5,307 nucleotides of DNA from Gammaproteobacteria bacterium (GTDB lineage Bacteria > Pseudomonadota > Gammaproteobacteria > Granulosicoccales > Granulosicoccaceae). This document shows positions 1 through 5,232 of the stretch, piece after piece. The notes beneath the pieces are model-generated. The model saw only the letters and a program-made list of their open reading frames with translations. It did not search any database and was not told the DNA's origin. The stretch lies in the NCBI GenBank assembly GCA_020444765.1, contig JAGRHW010000259.1, forward strand, positions 1 through 5,307, read 5' to 3'. Position numbers and translations under genes: made by a program. The stretch's first letter is position 1, and each line of letters opens with the position of its first letter.

Positions 1-1
1 C

Positions 2-600
2 TCCGTCACCGACAGCTACACCGTTAAAGTCAACACTGTTAATTCAGCACCAAGCATCGTCAAATCCGGCGGCGGCGGCACCTATGACGTGGGACAGAGC
101 CCGAGCTTTGTTACGACCTTCAAGGACGATGACGGCGATAAGCTCGAGGTATCCTTCGATGACGGTGGCTCCGGTCTGAAGATCGGTCAGCTCGTCAATA
201 ATTCCGTCACCGTTTCCGGCACCTTGAGTAAAGCCGGTACCTTTACGGTCAAAGTCACAGCCAAGGATCCGGACGGCGCCTCCGTCACTGACAGCTACAC
301 GGTTAAAGTTATTGTCGTTAACGTCAATTCACCGCCGGAGGTCGATAAATCCGGCGATGGCGGTACATTTACCGCAGGAACGAAGGTCAGCTTTCTCAGC
401 AGATTCAAGGACGACGATAACGACCCGCTGGAGATAAGCGCCAACACCGGTGGTTCGGGGTTGACAATGGAAGAGCCCAATAACAACAACGCGGTTGCCG
501 TATCCGGAACCCTGAATCAGATCGGGACCTTTACGATTAAAGTCACAGCAAAAGATCTGGTTGGTGGCGCTTCCGTCACCGACAGCTACATCGTTAAAGT
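2..600 (+). repeat. Three near-identical 29-bp copies marking tandem protein modules
   Basis: A 29-bp sequence beginning TCCGTCAC recurs in frame at 2-30, 281-309 and 572-600, with periods of 279 and 291 bp (93 and 97 codons). Copies 1 and 3 differ at one base; copies 1 and 2 differ at two. A second conserved block, starting ACCTTTACG, precedes copies 2 and 3 (about 239 and 529). The middles of the modules have diverged much more. This is the DNA trace of module duplication, possibly with later recombination at the conserved edges. Confidence 0.85.
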
Positions 601-631
601 CGACTCCGCCGGTGCCAATACAAACCCCTAA
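2..631 (+). CDS. C-terminal part of a cadherin/Ig-like repeat protein (5' end outside window)
   Basis: The frame is open from the first bases of the window to TAA at 629-631, giving 209 residues of a protein that starts upstream. It holds the end of one module and two full modules of about 93-97 residues, each closing with S-V-T-D-S-Y-[TI]-V-K-V (residues 1-10, 94-103, 191-200). Each full module has an acidic loop after a Phe-Lys (DDDGD at 42-46, DDDND at 137-141), a central V-S-G-T-L strand turn and G-T-F-T-[VI]-K-V-T-A-K-D. This pattern matches dystroglycan-type cadherin-like / putative Ig (He_PIG-like) modules, which bind calcium between domains and occur in large secreted or surface proteins and adhesins. 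The protein ends only nine residues after the last module (DSAGANTNP), with no anchor, LPXTG or visible RTX nonapeptides. The full protein may be very long; its export route and ligand cannot be judged here. A GTG at 89 is internal, not the start. Confidence 0.85.
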   Translation, partial: SVTDSYTVKVNTVNSAPSIVKSGGGGTYDVGQSPSFVTTFKDDDGDKLEVSFDDGGSGLKIGQLVNNSVTVSGTLSKAGTFTVKVTAKDPDGASVTDSYTVKVIVVNVNSPPEVDKSGDGGTFTAGTKVSFLSRFKDDDNDPLEISANTGGSGLTMEEPNNNNAVAVSGTLNQIGTFTIKVTAKDLVGGASVTDSYIVKVDSAGANTNP

Positions 632-938
632 CTCCTCGCAATACTTCTTCCCTCCCGACGCTCTTCTCCCTGTCAATCCTTCAATTCAGTAATACACTCC
701 GAACAGCCATCAGCGATTTTAAAATCCACTCAGTTATCAACCACTTAGCCAGAAAAACACTTGTCAAGAAAACATCACTTTATAAGTGACATTGATTTGT
801 CGCGCTAATCATTTGAAATAACGAAAATTTCTATTAGAAGTTATCTACTCAGCGGTTATTAACGCTGACAGTCGGGCTGACACCGTCTTCAGTGAAACAC
901 CCACTTATCTGCGGAAACAATTGCGGACAAAGAAAGAT
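632..938. other. Gene-free, A/T-rich spacer with a C-rich, G-poor tract
   Basis: About 300 bp between the repeat-protein stop and the small lipoprotein start hold no credible gene. Bases 632-720 are rich in C and poor in G and lack a stable hairpin with a T-tract, a composition typical of Rho-utilisation sites; Rho-dependent termination of the upstream gene is an inference. From about 720 the sequence becomes A/T-rich and presumably carries the promoter of the downstream gene, but I could not find a well-spaced -35/-10 pair. Small dyads lie at 775-789 and at 850-867 (CAGCG, 8-nt gap, CGCTG). Confidence 0.6.
775..789. promoter_or_regulatory. Small dyad, possible operator
   Basis: TCACTT-TAT-AAGTGA is a perfect 6-bp inverted repeat with a 3-bp centre, about 150 bp upstream of the small lipoprotein gene in an A/T-rich region. 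The size and symmetry would suit a dimeric transcription factor, but no regulator is encoded nearby and a dyad of this size can arise by chance. Confidence 0.25.
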
Positions 939-1214
939 ATGATACTCAGAAAAATTAAACTGCTGGCACCGCTATCGGTAATCTGCACCGGCATGCTCAA
1001 TACCGCCTGCACAAGGGATCAGGTGATGCGCATGACGTATGAGACCCTGCGCCAGGAAGACTGTCATCGAAACGACTTTCGCACCGATTATTGCGATCGC
1101 TCCTACGCCTTTGAGTACGCTGAGTACAAACTGCTACGCAACAGCTATCTCAAGCAAACCGCTAATGACGAACTGGCCATGACCGACAACAGCCTGTTTA
1201 TCATCGAACGGTGA
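939..1214 (+). CDS. Small putative lipoprotein of unknown function (91 aa)
   Basis: I do not recognise this family. From ATG 939 the protein opens with a short basic n-region (R4, K5, K7), a hydrophobic stretch (8-20) and a possible lipobox L-N-T-A-C ending at Cys24. Asn at -3 is unusual for signal peptidase II, so lipid attachment is likely but not certain. The 67-residue mature part is polar and probably helical, with two further cysteines, C42 (E-D-C-H-R-N) and C52 (T-D-Y-C-D-R), ten residues apart, and an aromatic run Y51, Y56, F58, Y60, Y63. The Cys pair could form a periplasmic disulfide (inference). ATG 939 is preferred over an in-frame TTG at 921 because a purine-rich AAAGAAAG lies just before it and the signal peptide then has a normal length. 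The gene stands alone and converges on the downstream hydrolase. Confidence 0.7.
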   Translation: MILRKIKLLAPLSVICTGMLNTACTRDQVMRMTYETLRQEDCHRNDFRTDYCDRSYAFEYAEYKLLRNSYLKQTANDELAMTDNSLFIIER

Positions 1215-1256
1215 TCCGATGCCACGGAGCCAGTTCAAGTACGTATGGCTCGGCTC

Positions 1257-2150
1257 TCAAGGCCGTGCAAACAACCCATGCAATGGCCCTTGTCCGGGAA
1301 ACAAACGGCTTTCCCGCACTGCCGGGATGACAAAACCGTTGTCCATATAATCCAGCATCGTTGGCCAGGCCTTCTCCCAACAGCAGCCATGGCTGAATTC
1401 ATCAAAAATAAAATACTGACTGTTTTGCTGCGAGCGAATCCACTCCAGTACGATTTCCGGTGGAAAATTGCAATCTTTGGCGCCCAGTAAATGGATCTGC
1501 CGGATTGCCGGGTTCAGCGGCTCACGGGCCGCTGGATTCAAGGATCCGTAGAGCGGCGTATATCCATGCAATGAAGTCCAGGCATCCAGGTCGAGGTTAC
1601 CCGCAATCGTCAGAACAGCATCGACCGTCCGCAGCTCTCCGGCAATAAGTACCGCCATCGCACCTCCGCCGCTGTGTCCATACAGATGAATGGTGTCGGC
1701 ACCGATCCGGGTCGCCAGCTGTTCGATAGCCCGACTCATCACTCCGACCACTGTTTGCGAATGCCGTGCGGTCGTCCACAAGGCCGGACCGCAAGCCGGC
1801 TCATCGGAAAACCCGTTATAACACGGCCTGCCGACGTAGACTGCCGCGCGATGATCCAGCGCCATCAACTCGAGCATCAAGGGCCGGCGCGGCGTCGGAT
1901 CGGGCGAGACGAAATAGCGGAATTGCCAGGGCGCTCCATCGCCCTCCAGATAAACATGCAGGATTTTATCGTCCGCAAGCGGAACACGGTTGGAAAAAAC
2001 CGCCAGCGAAAAACCTTCGGCCTTTTCAACCCCGTAGATCATCTGTTTATCCTCGGCAATCCGGCGAATACGCTCGCCGGATGAAACCGCACAAGCCGAT
2101 ACACTCATGACAATCAACAACAGAAGAAGGATTTTGTAATGCAGGCGCAT
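1257..2150 (-). CDS. Alpha/beta-hydrolase lipoprotein (putative serine esterase-like)
   Basis: From ATG 2150 the product has 297 residues. It opens with a lipoprotein signal peptide: R2, K6, a Leu-rich core and the lipobox V-S-A-C with Cys20. The body has an alpha/beta-hydrolase layout: L-E-G-D-G-A-P-W (68-75), a likely oxyanion-hole region; G-R-P-C-Y-N-G (107-113); nucleophile elbow G-H-S-G-G with Ser160; probable acid Asp226 in G-A-K-D-C-N; and probable His254 in F-S-H-G-C-C-W. A complete Ser-Asp-His triad suggests an active hydrolase at the membrane, most likely an esterase or lipase; the substrate is unknown. Several cysteines (110, 120, 227, 256, 257) could form disulfides. An in-frame ATG at 2195 would add 15 polar residues before the signal peptide, so 2150 is preferred, although neither start has a good Shine-Dalgarno. 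The last ~25 residues (from F-V-I-P-A-V-R-E) are encoded by a REP-like repeat and are probably not part of the fold. Confidence 0.85.
   Translation of the reverse strand: MRLHYKILLLLLIVMSVSACAVSSGERIRRIAEDKQMIYGVEKAEGFSLAVFSNRVPLADDKILHVYLEGDGAPWQFRYFVSPDPTPRRPLMLELMALDHRAAVYVGRPCYNGFSDEPACGPALWTTARHSQTVVGVMSRAIEQLATRIGADTIHLYGHSGGGAMAVLIAGELRTVDAVLTIAGNLDLDAWTSLHGYTPLYGSLNPAAREPLNPAIRQIHLLGAKDCNFPPEIVLEWIRSQQNSQYFIFDEFSHGCCWEKAWPTMLDYMDNGFVIPAVRESRLFPGQGPLHGLFARP
1290..1344. repeat. REP-like palindromic element overlapping the hydrolase 3' end
   Basis: Two overlapping foldbacks share bases 1310-1316. CGGGAAA (1295-1301) pairs perfectly with TTTCCCG (1310-1316) across 8 nt. TCCCG (1312-1316) pairs with CGGGA (1323-1327) across 6 nt, and outer arms AACGG (1304-1308) and CCGTT (1336-1340) extend this second fold. 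On the minus strand the core reads GTCATCCCGGCAGTGCGGGA, which resembles the dispersed extragenic palindromes (GTCATTCCCG-type) common in proteobacterial genomes. A 6-bp direct repeat, TTGTCC, flanks it at 1290-1295 and 1339-1344; this may be chance. It lies between two convergent genes and could also act as a bidirectional transcript-end structure, though no T-tract follows. Copy number cannot be seen from one window. Confidence 0.55.
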
Positions 2151-2292
2151 GCACAAATTTTGCGCATAGGCGCACATTAAATCAACGTGATTCATCGGCT
2201 TATGCAGCCGGCTGTCACGCTTGTCTCAGCATTAACGTGTAAGATACCCTTTCATCCGGAGTCATCAGGGTTCACGGCAAAGCCAGATCACT
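2151..2292. promoter_or_regulatory. Divergent promoter region with several dyads
   Basis: This spacer must carry the start signals of the divergent hydrolase and cyclase-FHA genes. Dyads seen are: a near-palindrome GCACAAATTTTGC (2151-2163, one mismatched pair); TGCGC/GCGCA with a 4-nt centre (2161-2174), which on the minus strand would fold just ahead of the hydrolase ATG; CGGCT/AGCCG with a 5-nt loop (2196-2210); and the perfect 10-bp palindrome CAGCCGGCTG (2205-2214). TAAGAT at 2240-2245 is a possible -10 for the plus-strand gene, but TTGTCT at 2221 is only 13 bp away, too close for a standard sigma-70 promoter. No strong ribosome binding site precedes either gene. Confidence 0.35.
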
Positions 2293-3189
2293 ATGAGTGA
2301 CAAGCAACACCCCACACAATCCATGGCCATCATGTTCGCCGATATCGGCGGCAGCACGAGTCTGTACGAACAGGTCGGCGACGTCGAAGCACACCGGCTG
2401 GTCGCCCAATCGCTGCAGCATATGGAAACGGCCATCACGGAGTATAAAGGCAAGTTGTTGCGTACAGTCGGAGACGCGGCACTGGCCAGCTTCGAAAGTT
2501 GCGATGACGCCTTCGACGCCTCGGTCGCCATACAGGAGCTGCACAGCGAATCAAAACTCTCAGTACGAATCGGCTTTCACTTCGGACAGGCCATTATCGA
2601 TAAAGGTGACGTTTACGGTCATGCCGTGAATATCGCGGCCCGGATTTCGTCGCTGGCCAATCCCGATGAAATCACCACTACCGAAGACTGCGTGCACCGG
2701 CTTTCCCCACACCTGCGGCAACGGGCTGCCCTGCTGGACTTCATCAACGTCAAAGGCATCGCCGATCCGCTGGCCGTCTACCGCCTGTTCTGGCGCCCCC
2801 AGGACGAATCCGCCACCGCGATCCAGACCGCCGTCAGCCTCTCGCTGAGAAACCCGACCAATGTTCAGCTGCGCCTGACCTACCAGGGTCGTGTGATCAA
2901 TATCAATAATCTCAATCCGCAAGTGACCATCGGCCGCACCGCCGATAACAACCTGGCGGTGGACAACCACTGCGTGTCACGCAATCACGCCGTGATCGAA
3001 CTGATACAGGGCAAGTTCATTCTCAAGGATCAAAGCACCAACGGCACTTATCTGATTAAGGAAAGCCAGAGCGCGGTTTTCGTGCGCCGCGAATCCATCA
3101 CCGTCGATTCGCACGGCATCATAGGCGCGGGATGGATGCCGGGCACGGACGATCCGCACGCCATTTACTTCGACTATAACGTCCTGTAG
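2293..3189 (+). CDS. Class III adenylate/guanylate cyclase-like domain fused to an FHA domain
   Basis: A soluble 298-residue protein without signal peptide or membrane segment. Residues 11-165 form a class III nucleotide cyclase domain: F-A-D-I-G-G-S-T with first metal Asp17; T-V-G-D with second metal Asp61; and G-D-V-Y-G-H-A-V-N-I-A-A-R with Asp106 (purine-contacting position), Asn113 and transition-state Arg117. The position normally held by the purine-selecting Lys before T-x-G-D is Arg57, so the nucleotide made, or whether it is active, is uncertain. A linker (166-190) leads to a C-terminal FHA domain (191-298) with G-R (214-215), S-R-N-H-A (229-233) and S-T-N-G-T (248-252), all key phosphothreonine-binding residues present. 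The likely role is cyclic nucleotide signalling gated by, or targeted through, a phosphothreonine partner; no kinase is encoded nearby. ATG 2293 has no strong Shine-Dalgarno; the next Met (2323) is no better and lies very close to the first motif. Confidence 0.9.
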   Translation: MSDKQHPTQSMAIMFADIGGSTSLYEQVGDVEAHRLVAQSLQHMETAITEYKGKLLRTVGDAALASFESCDDAFDASVAIQELHSESKLSVRIGFHFGQAIIDKGDVYGHAVNIAARISSLANPDEITTTEDCVHRLSPHLRQRAALLDFINVKGIADPLAVYRLFWRPQDESATAIQTAVSLSLRNPTNVQLRLTYQGRVININNLNPQVTIGRTADNNLAVDNHCVSRNHAVIELIQGKFILKDQSTNGTYLIKESQSAVFVRRESITVDSHGIIGAGWMPGTDDPHAIYFDYNVL

Positions 3190-3213
3190 TCGCCCTGGAT
3201 TTACCGCTTACGG

Positions 3214-3909
3214 TCAGGTATTCAGGATTTCCTTTACAAAAGGAATCGTGATACGCCGTTTCGCTACAATCGCGGCATCCATCAACGTTTTTAAATTGTC
3301 AGCCAGGCTTTGCATATCCCGGGTCTGTCGATAAAGGATAAAATCCGTCACTTCGTCTGATAATTGCAGACCCATCACACGGGCCCGTAATACAAAGGCA
3401 TCCCTGATCTGCCGATCTGCCAGGCGCTCAAGCTGAAAGACCGGCCCCCACGACAAACGCGACACCAGATCCGGAAGGTTCAGACTCAGCGCCGAAGGCA
3501 CGCTTTCCGAAGCAATAACAAGCCTGCCACCAGAGGCGCGGATTTCGTTGATCAGGGTAAACAGCGCCAGCTCACCGGCCCGTGGCAGATTTTCCACATC
3601 GTCGATGCAAACCAGGTTCAGCGAGTCCAGTCCCAGCAAGGCCTCGGAATCGTTGATGATTCCCGCTGGCAGGTAGGCGATACGTTGACCAAGCGACACC
3701 GCGTAGTTACAACAGGCGGTCAGGATATGGGTCTTGCCACAATGCCGGCCGCCACAGACATACAACTGTGACTCCCCGTGTCCTTCCACCAATGCCTTAC
3801 AGGCCGATATCAGTGCCTGCTGCCGGCCGGGATAAAAACTGTCAAAGCCGAGATCATCGACAAGACCGAACTGAAACGGAATCTGGCCCGGCGTTTCATG
3901 GTCGACCAT
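3214..3909 (-). CDS. hda: Hda-like DnaA regulatory inactivator (AAA+ ATPase)
   Basis: A 231-residue DnaA-type AAA+ protein lacking the DnaA N-terminal and DNA-binding domains, which is the size and build of Hda. Hda binds the loaded sliding clamp and stimulates ATP hydrolysis by DnaA-ATP, limiting re-initiation of replication. Visible motifs: a probable clamp-binding peptide Q-I-P-F-Q-F (9-14); Walker A G-R-H-C-G-K-T (54-60); Walker B L-V-C-I-D-D (99-104); sensor I around I-A-S-E-S-V-P (132-138); arginine finger in V-S-R-L-S-W-G (Arg151); and sensor II in T-R-D-M-Q-S-L (Arg197). The clamp peptide deviates from the usual QL-x-LP-type sequence. Start: ATG 3909 is preceded by AGG with good spacing and lies 2 bp after the stop of the DUF2066 gene, so the two are probably cotranscribed and translationally linked. 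Its 3' end converges on the cyclase-FHA gene with only 24 bp between stops. DnaA-related proteins such as DnaC/IstB fit less well in length and context. Confidence 0.9.
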   Translation of the reverse strand: MVDHETPGQIPFQFGLVDDLGFDSFYPGRQQALISACKALVEGHGESQLYVCGGRHCGKTHILTACCNYAVSLGQRIAYLPAGIINDSEALLGLDSLNLVCIDDVENLPRAGELALFTLINEIRASGGRLVIASESVPSALSLNLPDLVSRLSWGPVFQLERLADRQIRDAFVLRARVMGLQLSDEVTDFILYRQTRDMQSLADNLKTLMDAAIVAKRRITIPFVKEILNT

Positions 3910-3911
3910 AC

Positions 3912-5048
3912 TTAGCCTGTGTAATCAAAAAACAATTCCGCACCCTGTGGCACTGACTTACCGTAAGGATCTTCCGCCGGTTGAGCGGACTGGCGCAACC
4001 ACGACACCCTGGCGAGATTTTGCTGTAACTGCATGACGGATAATCTCGGCGAGATCGAAAACATCATGCCCTGCCCCGACATATAGGAAGGTGTGATTGT
4101 CTCGACGCCCGGCAGCTCTTCGAGCAGGCGCGCCACGCGCACATAGCGCTCAGTCGAATCGATACCACCCACCCAGATCTGCGTGCTTGAAGCGGAACGC
4201 AGGGTACCACCGGAGATAGCCGAATCACGCCGCGCCAATTGCGCTACCCATTCGACCCCGCTGCTGATCACGCTGTCGAGATTCAAGGCGTTGTTGGCAA
4301 AACTGCTCGTCCCTCCACCGGCAAAACGCGTCCAGCTCGACAGCCACAGTTCGTTGTTTTCCTGCTTGAGCAAGCCCGTCACCACCGAATCGGTTTCGTA
4401 ACGTGCGGATGCTGCACGGATCCGGTCCTCGAAACCTCCACGGATATCCACCACGCCGAGCGCCTGGTGATCCTGCAGATCCATCAGCGGAAAAATCGCA
4501 TTCAGTCCCACCTGCGCCGCAAGTTCACTGATCCTTGCCCGAACATCCGCCTGCCCGTCGCCACCGACGATCTGGCTGCTGCCGTCTTTTTCTACCACCA
4601 TCCAGAACAACGTGCTGGCTTCGGTGCTGTCGGATGTTCCAAGCGACTGATCCTGCTGACCGATCAGCTCGCCGACCGCTTCCGGGGAATAGCTTAAGAC
4701 CAGCATAAATGCCGCTTCGGTCGATGTCTTGACCGACGGTGTGGCAAACGGCAAGTCGCTAATCGCGGAGGCATCATCGAGCCGGCTGTATTGGTACTGA
4801 TCGACAAAGTTACCGGAAGAATCCAGGGCTTCTTGAACTTCCGGCCGCTGTAACACGGCGGTATTACCGGCGACCCGGGCGATCACCTCGCCAAGCCCCA
4901 GCCGGACTGCCGTCTGATACTCATCGTTCCCCTGATCGCGGACTGCGATTTCAAACAGATAACGTCCTTCCTGTGCCATGGCTACACTGCCTGACAGGCC
5001 GATCAGCAAAATCACGTGACAGATAAATCCGCGTAAATAGGTCGTCAT
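3912..5048 (-). CDS. Exported DUF2066-family protein of unknown function
   Basis: From ATG 5048 the product has 378 residues. The first 25 form a Sec signal peptide (Arg6, hydrophobic core 8-22) with a signal peptidase I site A-M-A before Gln26, so the mature protein should be periplasmic or envelope-associated. The N-terminal mature part matches my recollection of DUF2066: F-E-I-A-V-R-D-Q-G, then A-V-R-L-G-L-G-E-V-I-A-R-V-A-G and Q-Y-Q-Y. The rest includes repeated I-S-E-L-A-A-Q-V / W-V-A-Q-L-A-R helices and two W-V-G-G-I / W-L-R strands near the C-terminus. No catalytic motif is evident and the biochemical role of the family is unknown to me. Assignment rests on sequence feel plus position: the first gene of a two-gene unit with hda, divergent from purM, as I know it in gammaproteobacteria. 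ATG 5048 is chosen over an in-frame ATG at 5105 because of its ribosome binding site and a signal peptide of normal length. Confidence 0.85.
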   Translation of the reverse strand: MTTYLRGFICHVILLIGLSGSVAMAQEGRYLFEIAVRDQGNDEYQTAVRLGLGEVIARVAGNTAVLQRPEVQEALDSSGNFVDQYQYSRLDDASAISDLPFATPSVKTSTEAAFMLVLSYSPEAVGELIGQQDQSLGTSDSTEASTLFWMVVEKDGSSQIVGGDGQADVRARISELAAQVGLNAIFPLMDLQDHQALGVVDIRGGFEDRIRAASARYETDSVVTGLLKQENNELWLSSWTRFAGGGTSSFANNALNLDSVISSGVEWVAQLARRDSAISGGTLRSASSTQIWVGGIDSTERYVRVARLLEELPGVETITPSYMSGQGMMFSISPRLSVMQLQQNLARVSWLRQSAQPAEDPYGKSVPQGAELFFDYTG

Positions 5049-5052
5049 TTTA

Positions 5053-5058
5053 TTTCCT
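5053..5058 (-). promoter_or_regulatory. Ribosome binding site fixing the DUF2066 start
   Basis: AGGAAA on the minus strand sits 4 nt (6 nt counted from AGGA) before ATG 5048. No comparable site precedes the upstream in-frame ATG at 5105, so this decides the start and places the signal peptide at the true N-terminus. Confidence 0.75.
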
Positions 5059-5145
5059 GTAGACTGAAAGCCGGTGTTAAGCACATGAACCGCACAAACC
5101 GCCAAGCGTCGATATTTTCAACAACATAAGCATACCCGAACAAGG

Positions 5146-5151
5146 TAGAAT
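5146..5151 (+). promoter_or_regulatory. Possible -10 hexamer of the purM promoter
   Basis: TAGAAT matches five of six bases of the sigma-70 -10 consensus. A start of transcription about 7 bp downstream would fall near 5158, at the very beginning of the leader structure. No good -35 hexamer is found 16-18 bp upstream (the sequence there is A-rich: ACAACATAAG), so the promoter may be weak or activator-dependent, or the real one may lie elsewhere. Confidence 0.4.
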
Positions 5152-5155
5152 AGTC

Positions 5156-5197
5156 GCTTTGACCGGCGGCCAGTCAAAGCCAATTTAACAGGCCGCC
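5156..5197 (+). promoter_or_regulatory. Candidate H-type pseudoknot in the purM 5' leader
   Basis: Stem 1 pairs GCTTTGAC (5156-5163) with GTCAAAGC (5173-5180), 8 bp without mismatch. Its 9-nt loop contains GGCGGCC (5165-5171), which pairs perfectly with GGCCGCC (5191-5197) as a 7-bp, all-G/C stem 2. Connecting loops are 1 nt (5164), 1 nt (5172) and 10 nt of mostly A/T (5181-5190), the proportions of a classical H-type pseudoknot. The purM ribosome binding site lies about 20 nt further on and is not itself paired. Alternatives are a DNA operator made of the 8-bp dyad, or two competing simple hairpins. I do not match it to any riboswitch class I know, and no PurR-type site is present. Confidence 0.5.
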
Positions 5198-5218
5198 TAT
5201 TGTAACCAACTTGGCGAC

Positions 5219-5223
5219 GGAGA
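5219..5223 (+). promoter_or_regulatory. purM ribosome binding site
   Basis: GGAGA, within ACGGAGA, lies 9 nt before ATG 5233. It is a good match to the anti-Shine-Dalgarno and supports this start for purM. Confidence 0.7.
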
Positions 5224-5232
5224 ACCCGACCA

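Noticed and set aside
89..631. GTG at 89 as the start of a complete 180-residue protein
   Set aside because: The same frame is open to the left edge and encodes the same module edge peptide upstream, so this is the interior of a longer gene.
1227..1251. GAGCCA / TGGCTC inverted repeat as a terminator after the small lipoprotein
   Set aside because: Six base pairs around a 13-nt loop, no T-tract; the REP-like foldbacks nearby are a better candidate for transcript ends.
2151..2195. Upstream in-frame ATG (2195) for the hydrolase
   Set aside because: It would put 15 residues before a textbook lipoprotein signal peptide. Kept as an alternative only because neither start has a clear Shine-Dalgarno.
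2560..2970. Long open frame antisense to the cyclase-FHA gene, and similar ones opposite the hydrolase and DUF2066 genes
   Set aside because: They lie wholly within genes with clear conserved motifs, show no domain sense of their own and have no start signals.
3203..3214. ACCG-CTTA-CGGT as a terminator between the convergent cyclase-FHA and hda genes
   Set aside because: Only a 4-bp stem with no T-tract on either strand; too weak to call.
5049..5105. Upstream in-frame ATG (5105) for the DUF2066 gene
   Set aside because: It has no ribosome binding site and would bury the signal peptide behind 19 extra residues; ATG 5048 has AGGAAA correctly placed.
5106..5232. PurR-type operator upstream of purM
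   Set aside because: No sequence resembling the ACGCAAACGTTTGCGT-type palindrome is present; the dyad at 5156-5180 differs in sequence and spacing.
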